Assembly: GCA_030704615.1 (NCBI GenBank)
Contig: CM060734.1
Span: forward strand, 11,098,001 to 11,162,000
From: Takakia lepidozioides
Taxonomy: Eukaryota > Streptophyta > Takakiopsida > Takakiales > Takakiaceae
Length of the DNA stretch: 64,000 bases
Reading direction: 5' to 3'
Part shown: piece by piece, positions 32,610 to 45,475 of the stretch
Position numbering within the stretch: the stretch's first letter is position 1
Layout of the letters: every line of letters starts with the position of its first letter
Position numbers and translations under genes: made by a program
The notes under the pieces: model-generated
What the model saw: only the letters and a program-made list of their open reading frames with translations
What the model was told of the DNA's origin: nothing
The model's database searches: none

Positions 32610-35157
32610 ATGGCGGAGGAGGAAGACAGAGGAGGTCATCCCAGGGATGACGATAATGAACCTGGACCTCCAAAAAAAAAACCAAAAGGGGCCAGGCGTG
32701 AACTTCATTGGGACATATACAATGACCCCAACATTCTTGCGGAACTAGGTTGGGAAGTTTGGAAGTTGGGGCAGCGGTGGTCGCTTGGTGACTGCAGGAA
32801 ATTTGTGGACTGGTGTCACATAAATCGTTTGTGGCCCAGAGATAGGCATGATCCACAAACCAAACAAAATCAAGCTAGCTTGCATTCCTGCGCCAACCCG
32901 CATTTCCGCCACAGGGCAGAGGAGGTACATACAACATTGTGGGGTCAACCGCTCATCAACAACAAGGTCCCGTATTTATTTGCGGCCATGTTGTACACAA
33001 AGTTGATTTTATTGCGACCAGTGGATTGGCAAACTGCCACTATGAGACAGCGTACTAGACTATACATGTTCTCTGATATCCCAGACTTGTATATATGTCA
33101 GGGGCAGGACATCATACGGTTTGATGGAAATGACGAGGTGGAAAAAGGAGGAAAGACGGATGGAAACGACGATGTGGAAGAAGGAGGAAATGCAGACCAA
33201 CCTCCAGATTATACGCCGTAACAGGTTTCTGCAGCCGGGACTTCAACATCTGAGGTGGAGGGGGGCGAGGTACGCTCTCCGTTGGAGGAACAGTTGGCCG
33301 CACATGAACAACACATCAAAGACCTGCAGGACATTGTTCATTTGCAACGGTGGCAAATAGCGAAGTTGCTGGAAAGAATGGGGTTGGGGACTCTCGACAG
33401 CGTACGCGGTGTGCTTCAGGATCCGAGGCCAATCACCAACGAGCAAGACATATTGGCGCATTTGAATATGCCACCAATGGACATTGACCGCGTCATCGAC
33501 GGGGTTGACTCAATCGGGCATGGGAATGAAGTGCAAACGTCTGAACTGGACCCGGCGAGGGTTGAGAAAGAAAGAATTGCGGCGGAGAGGGCAAGAAAAG
33601 GGAAGAACCCCATAGTGGAAACTGAGGAATGTTCAGCCGTGCAAATTACATCGGCCCAAGAACAGGAATTAGAGCAGCTTGTGGGGGAACGCGAGCAAGT
33701 TAGGGTTGATGCGTATCGGTACTCAAATGCCATGCAAATCCGATCGTGGCCATGGTTGAAGGGGAATTGGCGGAATTAGGTGACATGGGTGGGCCATCTA
33801 GCATCGCGGGAAACACGGATAGAAGAAGCGTTGTCATCCCTCCAACGTGCAGCACGTTTGTCGAATCGAAGCGTAGATAGCATCTATGCTAATTTGCAAA
33901 GGCACGACACTGTGCGTGAAGTATTCACGTCGAAGTACACTGGATTCACCACATGGGGTGATGTGCATGCCATATTTGAGCACTGTGTGCATACAATTTC
34001 CGATACCAATAACAACATAAACTGGGATTTGGAAGTAGAGGAGGAGTGGGACACCAGGCCGAGGATGTCATCCTACATTAATGAGGATAAACGGACGTGG
34101 ATACCATAGAGCAATACAGCGTCATGGGTAACAGATGGTACGGTGTGCACAATGTGCCTAAACCCTTATAGATCGGAGGGAGGCTATATGTTTGGTTCAT
34201 GTGGCCATTTGTTCCATCCCACATGTCTCATATCGGCAGCCATGCGAGCCAGCCAATGCCCTGATTGCCGTGGACCAATCCATCGACGTTTCTACGAGTT
34301 GTTTGGGTTGCAAGACAATATGCCCACGGGATACGAGTACAACCGGTACAACATGCCATTGGATGTATCCCTTACAATTTTTAAATTGGCAGCATTGGGG
34401 GAGACAATGACATGGGATGCTCCAAGAGAGATGCACGCCTTGGATGCGAAGACGTTAACTAGGGTTAAAGATCCGGTGACCTTTTGGGTGACATCCAACT
34501 GGGAAATAACTGTGCGTGCTAGAGGCATACGGGACCCAGTCCAAAAGGAGTTTTTTTGCTGGAACTTGGGAGGGCATTGGAGTTGTATCAGACAAAGATT
34601 CTTCCGACTGCCTGAGGATCCGTGGGTGCCAGCGGAAAACGATCCATACAATCGCGAACCGATTGGGAGAGACCTATTTCTAAGGGAGTTGGAGGCCGCT
34701 AGCATCCGTTGGGAGGATATGAATGAGACATACTGGGTGCCTCGTCGGGATGATGGGCCATTTCTTCTAGAGTTGCGCAGAGCCCCAGCAGGAGGAGGTG
34801 TTGGACAATTTCAAGGCTGCCATCACGAGTGTTCTAAAGTATTGGCAGAACACATGGCGTGACCAAGTTGCCCCTATTCACCGGGGTGTTCTTGCCACTT
34901 CCAATATATCGGATTTAATTGAAAAATTGCATGTCGCCGTAGCAAGAGCGACACACCCGGCTTTGGCAAATGTGGAAGAGAGTCAGCACTCGCCTAGAAT
35001 GCTACGCATGATGGCAAGGGTGGACCACACAACACTGGGTCCCTCTTTGACCACTCGAACCCAGGCTCGAGCTCTCCGTACTGGTGGAGGCACATCCTCT
35101 ACACCCGGAGCATCTTCATCAACATCTGGAGATGACGACAACGAAGTAATAATCTAG
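32610..35157 (+). pseudogene. RING-finger protein gene, decayed
   Basis: One frame runs from MAEEEDRGGHPRDDD (32610) to about 34796. It is broken by in-frame stops at 33219-33221, 33777-33779 and 34107-34109, then changes frame to reach a stop at 35157. After the third stop comes a C3H2C3-type RING: CTMCLNPYRSEGG, then CGHLFHPTC and CPDCRGPI, which would bind two zinc ions as in E3 ubiquitin ligases. Upstream is a basic N-terminal patch (PPKKKPKGARR), a Trp-rich region (WKLGQRWSLGDCRKFVDWCH) and a coiled coil (LEEQLAAHEQHIKDLQDIVH). Downstream is a Trp-rich region (FFCWNLGGHWSCIRQRFFRL) and a Ser/Thr-rich tail. Around the second stop the frame seems to slip twice, so some breaks may be small indels. 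Role in the element is unknown; it faces a kinase gene transcribed toward it. Confidence 0.65.
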
Positions 35158-35269
35158 AGGAAGATGACTAAAAAGGCTAGAAACGTAGGGAGTAGGCCAA
35201 AGATCTCAGGTTGCGAAAACTTAATTGTGCAACCCACTGTATAGTCTACGTAATTTTTGGAAATACGAG

Positions 35270-38200
35270 GTTCATCCTTTGAACCATTTTTGAATGACCT
35301 CATACTTGTTCGGTACCTGTTTGACGGCATGTACAATATACTGGCAAAGTTTCAAAACAATCAAAAATTGCTGAATGAAGATACCATTGGTTCACCCATT
35401 GCAATATTTTAAATCGAACTCATACTTGTCCAGTACCTTTAAGAGGGCATGTACAATGCAATGGAAAAGTTTGAAAGCATTCAGAAATCGGCACATCAAG
35501 TAACCATTGGTTCCTCCTGTGAACCATTTTTTTATTGATCTCATACTTCTCCGGTCCATGTAAGAGGCATGTAGAACTACTGGCAAAATTTCAAATCATT
35601 CAAATTTTTTTTATCAAGGAACCTTTGGTTTATCCTTTTCACCATAGCCAATAAATAGGTTTGCACTGCCTTTCAGTGGGGTTTTCTGGCACGTATCGAT
35701 TTTGTTTTTGGCTCAATTTTGTTCTGCGGCTTCCAGCATCCCACGGCTACTCCCCCGCAAAATTTGGACCAATCAAAAATGCCCCCCCAAAAAAGGTGTT
35801 CTCTTTCACTCACTATTGCAGAACTCTCTATGAAGAGTGCATGAAGTAGAACACAAATCAAGTTTGGGAGTGCAAAACAGGAAGAAACCGGGTTTTGGAT
35901 CCAAATGAATTTGATCGCTCCCAAATTTGGCACGCACATTGCATACTGCTACATTACCGCCCCATTCAAAAACGGATGAAAACAAATCGTGGAGCACGCG
36001 AAACACAGTCCAACAGTTCGCTGGACTTGGCAAGTATCTTCAATGTACCATGGAAGAGGCCCCAGAGTAATATGAGATCAATCGAAATTCGTTCGATGGG
36101 CCAACGGATGGTTGCCCATCCAAATGATTTTCGTTCCCTTTGAGACTTGGCCAGTGTGTTCAATGTACCCTCTGATAGGTCCCAGTGTAATATGAGATCA
36201 ATCCAAATTCGTTCGATGGGCAAATCAAGTTTGGAGTGCAAAACAGGAAAGAATTGTGGTTTTGGGTCCAATGAATTATGCTCGCTCCCAAATTTGCACG
36301 CACGTTGCATATGGCTACATTATTACACGCCCCATTCAAAAACCGAATAAAAAAAAATCGTGAGCACGCGAAACACAGTCCAACAGGTCCCAAAGCAATA
36401 GCAGATCCAACAAAATACATTCAACGGGTGAACGGATGGTTGCCTATCCAAATCATTTTCGATGGCTCAACAGATGGTTGGCCATCGAGATGATTTTTGG
36501 TTCGCTTTGAGACTTGGCTAGTATGTTCAATGTGCCATGGAAGAGGCCCAAAGTTATGAGACAATCGAAATTTCGTTCAATGGGCCAACGGATGGTTGCC
36601 CTCCAAATGATTTTCATTCCCTTTGAGACTTGGCAGTGTGTTCAATGTACCCTCTGATAGGTCCCAGTGTAATAGAGATCACAATCCAAATTGTTTCGAT
36701 GGGCCAATGAGGCGTTCCAGTTGTCATCTGGTTTTTGCTCATTGCGAACAAGAATCCTGCAATGCGTGACGGCTATTGCAACCCATTTGAACGGATGTGG
36801 TTGAAGCCCCCCTCTTTGCCCGCATGTCTTGAACAGTGTGCGACGCATGTGCGGAGACACAACAACGAATAAATCATTTGCCTCCCCATCGCCACCAAGC
36901 CGTTCCATAATTAATTGAATTTAAATTAATTTTAAGCCCATAAATAGGTTTGCATTGCCTTTCATTGGGGGTTTCTGGCACGTATCGATTTTGTTTTTGG
37001 TCTCATTTTGTTCGCGGCTTCGAGCATCCCACCACTACTCCCTTCCCTTGCCAAACTTTGGACCAATCAAAAAATGCCCCGAAAAAAAAGTGTTCTCTTC
37101 GTTCACTATTGCAGAACTGTATATGAAGAGTGTCATAAAGTTGAACCACAAATCAGTTTTGGAGTGCAAAACAGGGAGAAATTGTGGTTTTTGGGTCCAA
37201 ATGAATTATTTCGCTCCCAATTGGCACGCACGTTGCATATGCTACATATACACAACGCCCCATTCAAAAACCCGAATAAAAAAACATCGTGAGCACGCGA
37301 AACAGGTCTCAAACAATAGCAGATCCAACGGAATACTTCAACGGGTGACGGATGGTTTGCCCATCCAATCATTTTTGTTTGCTTCCAAACTTTGCCAGTA
37401 CGTTTGAGACACCCTCTCACAGGTCTCGAACTAATATCGTTTCAATCGAAATTCATTTGATGGCTGAACGGATGGTTGGCCATCTAGATGATTTTGGTTC
37501 GCTTTGAGACTGGCAGTATGTATCAATGTGCCATGGAAGAGGCCCCCAAAGTAAGACGAGATCCACCGAAATTCGTCAATGGGCCGACAGATGGTTGCCA
37601 TCGAAATGATTTTCGTTCGCTCTTAGACTTGGCCAATGGTGTTCAATGTAACCCTCTGATATTCCAGTGTAATATGAGATCAATGCTTAACGATTAATCA
37701 TGAATCAGCCAACAGGGGAACGGTTGGTTCACCTTTTGAACATTTTAACATTTGAACATTGACATCATACTTGTCCAATAACTTTAAGATGACATGTAAA
37801 GACACTCGCAAAGTTTCAAATGAATCCAAAATCATTTGGCAGGGAATGATTGTTCACCAATAAGCCAATTTCAGGGGCTGAAATTGCCATTTATGGGGCT
37901 CGAATTGCCAATTTCAGGGGCTGGACTTGAAATTTGAGGGGCTAAAACTGCCATTCCAGGGGCTGCACTAGCAATTGCCATTTCACAGGCTACAGTTGCA
38001 ATTTGAGGGACGGGAATTGTCATTTCAAAGGCTAGAAGTGCAATTTGAGGGGTTGGAATTAAATTTCAGGGGCTTCAATTGCAATTTGAGGGGTTGGAAT
38101 CGACAATTTTAAGGGCTCAAATTACAAATTGAGGGGCGGCCCGGGTGGTCCATTTTAGGACTGGCAGTACCAATTTTAAGGGCTTGAATTGCATTTTTGA

Positions 38201-39530
38201 ATTGTAATTCAAGGTTACAATGGGCCATTGGGGGGCTAGAATTACACAAGCAATGACATCCAAAGCAATATAAAATCATTTGATAGCGGAATGATTGGTT
38301 CACCCTTTCAACCATTTTTTTATTCACGTCATACTTGCCCGGTACTTGTAGGAGGGCATGTGGCTGACACTTGCAAAGCTTCAAAGCAATGTAAAATCAT
38401 TTGATAGGGGAACAATTGGTTACCCTTTCAACCATATTTTACTCACCTCATACTTGTCCGGTACCTTAAAAATGGCATGTGAAACACACTTGCAAAGCTT
38501 TAAAGCACTCCAAAAATCATTTGATATGTTCATGATTGATTCCACCCTTTAACCATTTTAGATTGATTGAAACTCGTGAAAGACTTGTAAGAGGGCATGT
38601 ACAAGACACTTGCAAAGTTTCAAATCAATTTAAAATCATTTGGTAGGGGGACGATTGGTTCACCCTTTAAACCATTTTTGATTGATGTCATACTTCTCAA
38701 AGACGTGTAAGAGGGCATGTAGAAGACACTTGCAAAGTTTCGGAGCAATAAAATATCATTTCATCGAGGAAGTTTCCGTTCACCCTTTCATCCAATTTTG
38801 AATTGAACTGGATTTTTACTAAATAAAATGATTTAGAGGGCATAGGATTGTGGGGCGCAATGAGTGTGGGGCGCAATGATTATTTTGTTTTTGGCTTGAT
38901 TTTGTTCTGTGAGTTGAACCCTCACACCACCACATCCTTGCCAAAAAATGTACCAAAGAAAAATGTTTGGAAAAAAACGTTCATCCTTTGCTCTATGCTC
39001 ACTATTGCAGAACTCTCTATGAAGAGTGCATGAAGTTGAAGAAAATTACTTCACCTTGGAGTGCAAATGAGGGAATAAAATGTGTTTTGGATGCAGACGA
39101 TGTCTGTTCATGGTGATATTTTGCATGCAACTCTTCATGTTGTTATCAAGCATATGGCTTCAGAATGGAATTAAAAACAATTCATGTGCAGGCGAAAGGT
39201 TGTTTCTCCTTATGAATTTGAATAACCAATTCAAACAACTTTGTTGAAGTTCAACTTTGGTCCATATGTGCTTAAGTACGTACAAATCACGTACACAAAG
39301 TTGCAAGCGAAGAAATAATCATTTGCCCCCCGAACGACTCGTTAAACCTTTCAACCAATTTTCAATCATGAATCATTTAATAGGAGAACTATTGGTTCAC
39401 CCTTAGAACCATTTTAGATTGACCTCATACTTGTCCGGTAACTTAAAGAGGGCATGTACAACACACTCCCAAAGTTTCAAATCAATCTAAAATCATTTGG
39501 CAGGGGGACGATTGGTTCACCCATTGACCC
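35270..39530. repeat. Diverged ~120-bp repeats and duplicated blocks between RING and kinase genes
   Basis: A module of the type TTGGTTCACCCTTTGAACCA, TGACCTCATACTTGTCCGGT, AAGAGGGCATGTACAAGACA, TTGCAAAGTTTCAAATCAAT recurs near 35270, 35390, 35510, 35630, 37720, 38300, 38420, 38540, 38655, 38775 and 39390. A second block (about 35640-35960, beginning CCAATAAATAGGTTTGCACT) is repeated at 36940-37270 and in part at 36225-36330 and 38845-39130. No credible coding frame was seen in this 4.3 kb. Confidence 0.75.
37855..38175. repeat. Short ~25-bp repeats (GGGGCTGGAATTGCAATTT)
   Basis: About a dozen imperfect units built on AATTTCAGGGGCTGGAATTG or AATTTGAGGGGTTGGAATT follow one another, embedded in the larger repeat field. 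Confidence 0.75.
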
Positions 39531-39689
39531 GGTGTACACTGTCACTCTTCAAGATTCGTGGGTGTGGTGCTTGATTATCCCATATGATGGACCCAGGTGC
39601 CATGGCCAAGTAACAAACCATTAAAACATTATGGTACGAGACAAACACAATTGAAAACAACATTTATTCAAACATGATGTACAGTCAGA

Positions 39690-41368
39690 GGTCTACAAGT
39701 TTCTATCCATTCTCCAGCAATTTTTGGGCTCAGGCCAATTGAATAGCCCCGTCATGAAACGCTTCACAACATTTTCTAGTTTGTACCGCAACTCTACTGT
39801 GTCTACACACAAGTTTTCCAGAGCAGAAGCAAAACAGGTTCCAGTAGACATATCGTTGAACAGACTTGCATCGAACGTGTTACCCCCATTTATTGCCTGG
39901 GCTATCTTCCCAATTGCAAAGGTCTCTGATGGCACGGTTAGAGGGGCCTACGAGGTGTGCCATCTGACTGGTTGTTGGTTACATTATGAACAATTGCAAT
40001 TTCAGGTGCAATCCACCATCTATGTGCGAGAGTCTTTATCATCTTGTCTCTGCTCTCGAAAATGTACAATGTGGTTTTTGGGTCATCCGTCGTGGAGGCC
40101 ATCCCCCAATCGCATACCCGATGTACACATCTTCAGACCCTTGTGGAAAATGCAACAAGATGTTGTCGGGGGACATGTCGTTGTGCAAGAGGTGGTGATT
40201 ATGGACGTTGAGCATGATGTGCAAAAGCGCCCATGCCAATTGGGTGCGATTCTGTCGGAATCGAACCAGTCGGTTGACCTCCTGCATTTTCGGCTCCGTC
40301 CTCCGTCGTTCCATTAACTCCTTGTTATCCCGATCATTCCCCTATTTCCTGTCAATACTCAACCATGATCGTATGGTCCCCCCATTCCACCAATGTGTGT
40401 AACCTTCATTTCGACGTGGATGCAACGCAAAATACTTTATGATGCCGAAATGATGGAACTTTACAGCCAACGCCTCATTGTTATGTTGGACTTTGGCAAG
40501 CTCAGCATTTGTTTCCCTGGGCGTTTTCCCTGCTAGCTCCCAAGATGGAGGAATGAATTGATCCCCAACAATTCTAACCCTCCGAATTGTACCATAACCC
40601 TCCCTGTTTGGGCGCATCGAGTTGTTGTACATGTGCGTTTGTGGATATGTATCTCACGTTCAATGCCGCATCCACGGACGAGGACCCTGCCTTCCATGGG
40701 AGTGGTTTTGTACGTCGTTTGGCGTGGGCCTTTGCCATGTCAGACCACCAATCCACAAGCACAAACAACTCCTCCTCCGAAGTTGGCATGCGACCTTCAG
40801 CTACATGTGTTCTCGTAACAAACTTGTCCATGGTTTGCCTCAGATTCCATGTGGCATCATGGACCCGGTCCTCCATCCATTTCGTGAACTGGAACTTCGC
40901 CCTGTCCTCCTCCCATTCATCCCCGGCCAAAGCCTCCCTCATTCTCATCTCCATATTGTGCTGGAATCTAAGGAACCCCTCATTCCCATGTCGGACATAC
41001 AAAAGATTCAAACGCATTATGTCATTGTCCTTCAAATAATCCAGCACTACTTGCTTCACCACCTTCGCGGCCTCTGCGCTTGGATAGTCTTTTTTGTTGA
41101 CCTGACTATCCCGTTCATGTGCATGTTTACGCGTCCTACCTTTACGCCCACTTCCCGAGGAACCCCCTGACACTGCGTTCGAAGCAACGTTTCCGGACAT
41201 GATGAAAGTACTTTGCGGAATAAATGCGGCTTCGTAACGGAAAACTAAACCCAAACTATTGATAACCTTATATACTAGCAGACCAATTTCCTCACCCTCT
41301 ATTGGTATAGTACCCAAAGCAAACTCTCCCGAAGTCCTAGGAAAAAAAGGCAAAAACTCATCCCCCAC
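39690..41368 (-). pseudogene. Protein kinase-domain gene, decayed
   Basis: The first part (41368-40574) reads MGDEFLPFFPRTSGEFALG, a Ser/Gly/Arg-rich basic linker, then LDYLKDNDIMRLNLLYVRHG and MPTSEEELFVLVDWWSDMAK. After a frame change near 40630 the kinase domain starts: EALAVKFHHFGI carries the beta-3 lysine (VK). After a stop at about 40340, HNDMSPDNILLHF is the catalytic loop with the Asp and Asn. The following metal-binding triplet position reads GYAIGGWPP, so the usual Asp is missing. Another frame change leads to HRWWIAPEIAIVHN (APE-type motif), then SETFAIGKIAQAINGG and ENVVKRFMTGLF. The block order is that of a eukaryotic protein kinase; there is no sign of a receptor. At least three breaks and the lost Asp make it non-functional as read. 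Confidence 0.65.
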
Positions 41369-41485
41369 ACAAATCCACTTTCTTCCCCCCCCCCACGCTC
41401 AGTCCTGGCCACCGAAGTTCAAACTCCAAGAAGCCCCAGAACGGCACTCACAGAGAGGGAAAAAAGTGGGTTGGGAATGAGGGGT

Positions 41486-41500
41486 AGGCCCTTATATACT
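41486..41500 (-). promoter_or_regulatory. Possible TATA box for the kinase gene
   Basis: On the minus strand AGTATATAAGGGCC lies about 120 bp upstream of the first Met (41368) and next to the right palindrome array, mirroring the arrangement at the RING gene. Confidence 0.35.
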
Positions 41501-41518
41501 GCTTGGAGAGGCCCGACG

Positions 41519-42042
41519 TGCGACCGCCTCTGCTGCCCATTCACACCTCGCCACGTGTCCAGGGAGCGGTCGCACCTAATAACAAAAAAGAAAAAATCTG
41601 CGACCACCACCGGCTGGTGGTCGCACCCATTTCAAAAATAATTAAAAATGTGCAATCATCCCCTGCTGGTGGTCGCACCCATTTAAAAAATAATTAAAAA
41701 TGTGCGACCATCCTCTGCTGGTGGTCGCACCTATTTAAAAAAAATGAAAAAGTTACGACCACCACCTACTGGTGGTCGCACCTATTTATAAATAAATAAA
41801 TAAATGCGACCAACACCTGCTGGTGTTCGCACCTAATTTTAAAAAAAGAAAAAATGTGCGACCACCCTCTGCTTGTGGTCGCACCTATTAAAAAAAATGA
41901 AAATGCTGCGACCACCACCTGCTGGTGGTCGCACCCATTTAAAAAATAAGAAAAAACGTGCGACCACCCCCTTCTGGTGGTCGCACCTATTTGAAAAAAA
42001 TAAAAAATTGTCCGATCAACCTTTGCTGACGGTCGCATGATT
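41519..42042. repeat. Right array of GCGACCACC...GGTGGTCGC palindromes (~10 units, ~52 bp)
   Basis: Units such as TGCGACCACCACCTGCTGGT continuing GGTCGCACCTATTT plus an A-rich spacer recur near 41519, 41599, 41650, 41701, 41754, 41807, 41857, 41905, 41957 and 42010. Orientation of the non-palindromic centre and spacer is the same as in the left array, so the arrays are direct copies, not inverted ends, yet each sits 5' of one of the two convergent genes. Confidence 0.88.
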
Positions 42043-42699
42043 GACAATATAAATCATAATATATGAATTTTACAGATAATTAATGAAGTCCGCATAATGA
42101 GGCCACATCGGTTGCCACGTCGATTCTCATAGTAAATAGTCAATAGTAAAGTAAAAAAATAAACATATTTATGTACAGTAACGTTGGTTTAGGACGTGAC
42201 ATGATGCACGTCCGTCGTTGACATCGGACGTGACGCTGACGCGTCAATGCCACGTCACGTCCAAATTTGCAACTAGGCCACTCATACACATCCTACCAGC
42301 TCCACGATTACTTCCGAGGCCTATCCCCACTACATAACCCCCCCATACACCAATAACCTACGTCAACCAACCCTATCCCTGCTCATGTCCCCAACCATGG
42401 TAAACTTATCACCCTCCTCCTCACACCCAACACCTTGCCTACTACCCATCCACGGCACCCCCCACCCAAGCTCTCTCTGACACAGATGGCCCATCTACTC
42501 ATCTACCACCAGCTCCACCATCCCCGTCACAATCTGTCAACTCATACTACTACCCATCACATCCCACCCCGCCAGTCCTAAACCCCGTATCCCTCATTTA
42601 CTCTATATCAGACCCCCTCTCCTCACCCTTGCCCCGCACGGTCGATACCACCTACAGCCCCCTAGATCTAAACACTACTTTCACCACCCACCCTCCCAG

Positions 42700-45475
42700 A
42701 ATAATCTATACGTTGACATATGCTTAACTCTAATGTTACTATATTGTGGTGATATACATCCTAACCCAGGTCCCCTCACTATTAACGATATTATCTGACC
42801 GCTCCCAACAGACCCGAAACAACGATATGAGCTATACTTTCAGCCAAATACCATGTCCCTGATACACAGTTACCATCACATCCTTGACCACTTTACCCCC
42901 TTCTTCCCCACATCACTTTCCACAGACAAAATACATACACAACACATTAACACATTTAGCCTCCCCCCATGCCGCTACCCAGCACTCTCCAAAGCCATCT
43001 TTAAACTCAAAACTTCCCGAAACATCGCCTCATATTCACCCTCATCATCATCATATCCCCCCTTCCCGAAATCTGTAACGGCTACTTCACCGCTCATTCC
43101 GATTCCCAAATCCGATCCCTCCTACATAAACTACGAGCACTGCCCCCGGATTCACACGATTACTTAGCCTCACCTCACCATCTATCCAAACTCCACGCAT
43201 CACTAAATATCCTACAATCCAAATCAGGTGTTGTCCACGACATCCTTGGGGACCACCTAGCCACAATAACCACACACGACCATGACCAAGACCCACATAC
43301 CATCACATATAAATTTCCTTTCCTCTCCCACGACATTCTAAATGCCACACTTCGTGCTGTCACTCCCATACCCGGCTTTCTACCCCTACCTTCCATATCA
43401 ACCCCACTTCTTTCACCTACAACAGACCCCTCTCCCAACAACTCCCCTACCCCCCCGAACCCCTGCAACAATGCACTTAACATCACCTCTTGGATCGTTG
43501 GCTCCCTGGCAACCAGTATACAAAGCCTGCTGCACCTTCTCACTGACAACACTCCGCCCCATATCCTACTCCTTCAAGAAACGAAGCTCCATACTAGCAA
43601 CACTTCAAGCTCGTACATAAATAAGCTGATCCTCCCTAACTACTACCTCTTGTATGGAGTCCCCCCAACTGCCCAACAATGCCTCCTACGGCACTCTGCA
43701 CCATACAAACCCACACGTGGAGGAGTTGCACTGGGCATCCTTCGCACACATCATTCCCCCAACACTACCACAACAATTACTGTCCCCATCCCCCTCCGAT
43801 CTCACCTTCAAATCATTCAACTGCATCCCTCCGCCCTATGCCCTATCACTCTCATACACATGTACATGCCCTAGCCCCTCACATACAGAGGACTTGCCCC
43901 TCATCCCCGAAATAATGGACACTATTTCCCGCATAGTCACCCACACAGAATACCTACACCATCATGTCATACTCGCAGGCGACTTCAATAGAGACATTGC
44001 CCTACTCGGCCACTCATACAACGGTACCCACAAACCCTTCTCTATAGCCAACCATGAATGGGCTAGATTCACCCAAAAGCTACTATTTAAATACGTCCCT
44101 GCATATCACCATTATCCCAGACAAGGCGGACTGCACTACTCAGCCCTCAGCCTCCTGGATGGTTTTTACCTCAAATCAAGTAATGAGATCCCCTCTTACC
44201 TTATGAGCCACATCCACATTAACAGCCTATGCAACTCAGACCACTACCCGGTCTCCATCTCCCTTCCCCCCTCGCTTATCTATTTTTTACCATTCCGGCT
44301 CTGCACACCCCCCCACCCCAACCTAGGATCCTATCGCCCATCTCCCAATGTAATATCACCGCATTCCAAAAACACTTCCGCCAAGCATCATTCACTTTCA
44401 TCTACAAAATGACATGTATACTCTGAGACGCTAATCAAGCGCAATCATTGGACACTTCCTGGCTTGCTACTGAGCACACACTCACAACCATGATACAAGA
44501 AATGACTAAGAGTGTCCTGCCACCTGCTTGGCACCCCCTGACCTCCCCCAAACTGCACGCTCCCAACTAAATGGGGGGTACCTCAGTCGAACTCAAAAAC
44601 GTGCCCACCTCAACACCTATCATACCATACGTCGAGCCCTCTCGGTCATACCCAACACACATTCCACTCATCCCTGTAATAATTGGCCAACCGACCCGCG
44701 CATCAACTGCCTAACTACCCTACCTATATGTCAACCCCTCATGCCGCCACCCGACAACCCAATCCACTCTCCCATAATGGATTGCTTCCCTCTCCAAGCT
44801 AGGACGGGAAGCCAAGAAAGCTGCCTATATTATTACGAAACAAAAAGCCGCCGCCAACCATAAGAACTTTATCACCTCTTTTGGACAACTCCTACGTGAA
44901 CACCCTAAAAGAGCCCACAATGCCATCTTCAACCCCGCTATCAACCCACCCATTGACTGCCTGAAGCACCGTCACCAACTGCCTACATCTTAGCAAGCAC
45001 ATATCGTCCTGCGTATGTAAAGTCAAATACTACCCATGGCACGATCTTGATGGCTTCTCACTTGACAAGAGAGGCTCTCCACTTACCGTATTCTCAACTT
45101 CTTCACGACCGACCTGTACGACTCATGCCTCGAAGCATTATCCAAAGCAAAGGCCCCAGGCCCGGACCTCATCCCCAATGCCATACTTGACCCACAATTC
45201 CATACTCTCCTCTTTAGATTTTTCAAAATATGCTACCAACTACGCCGTATCCCGCCCTCCTGGAAGCATAGCCGGACCATCCTCTTATTTAAAAAGGCGT
45301 TCCCACAGACCTCAACAACTACCGACCCATAGCTCTCGCTAACACTATCTACAAACTCTTCACTAGTACATTAACCACAATGCTTTCCAATTACGGTGAA
45401 CAACATCGCATCCTAAGCGACCCACACAAAGGTTTTTGTGCTACACAAAGTACTACTAGACAAACTCTTCATCAG
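42700..45475 (+). pseudogene. LINE (non-LTR retrotransposon) with AP-type endonuclease and RT remnant
   Basis: The C-rich plus strand encodes, in pieces, an apurinic-type endonuclease: ILLLQETKLHTSN (near 43560), PTRGGVALGILR, HVILAGDFNRDIALLG (near 43965) and CNSDHYPVSISLPP (near 44235). The start of a reverse transcriptase follows: LSKAKAPGPDLIPNAIL (near 45140), PSWKHSRTILLFKK and LANTIYKLFTSTLTTML, then DPHKGFCATQSTTRQ. The rest of the RT, including its catalytic Asp pair, is absent: the element ends at about 45475 where the next gene begins. Several frame changes and stops occur. A frame upstream contains a 2A-like motif (42751-42774). The endonuclease residues N and D of GDFN and SDHYP are those used for target nicking in intact LINEs. 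Confidence 0.8.
42751..42774 (+). other. 2A-like motif DIHPNPGP in the LINE leader
   Basis: In an open frame (LTLMLLYCGDIHPNPGPLTI) the octapeptide fits the 2A consensus D-x-E/H-x-N-P-G-P preceded by a hydrophobic run and Gly. Such motifs, which cause ribosomal skipping, occur at the N-termini of some LINE proteins. The frame stops 8 codons later, so the present copy is dead. Confidence 0.5.
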
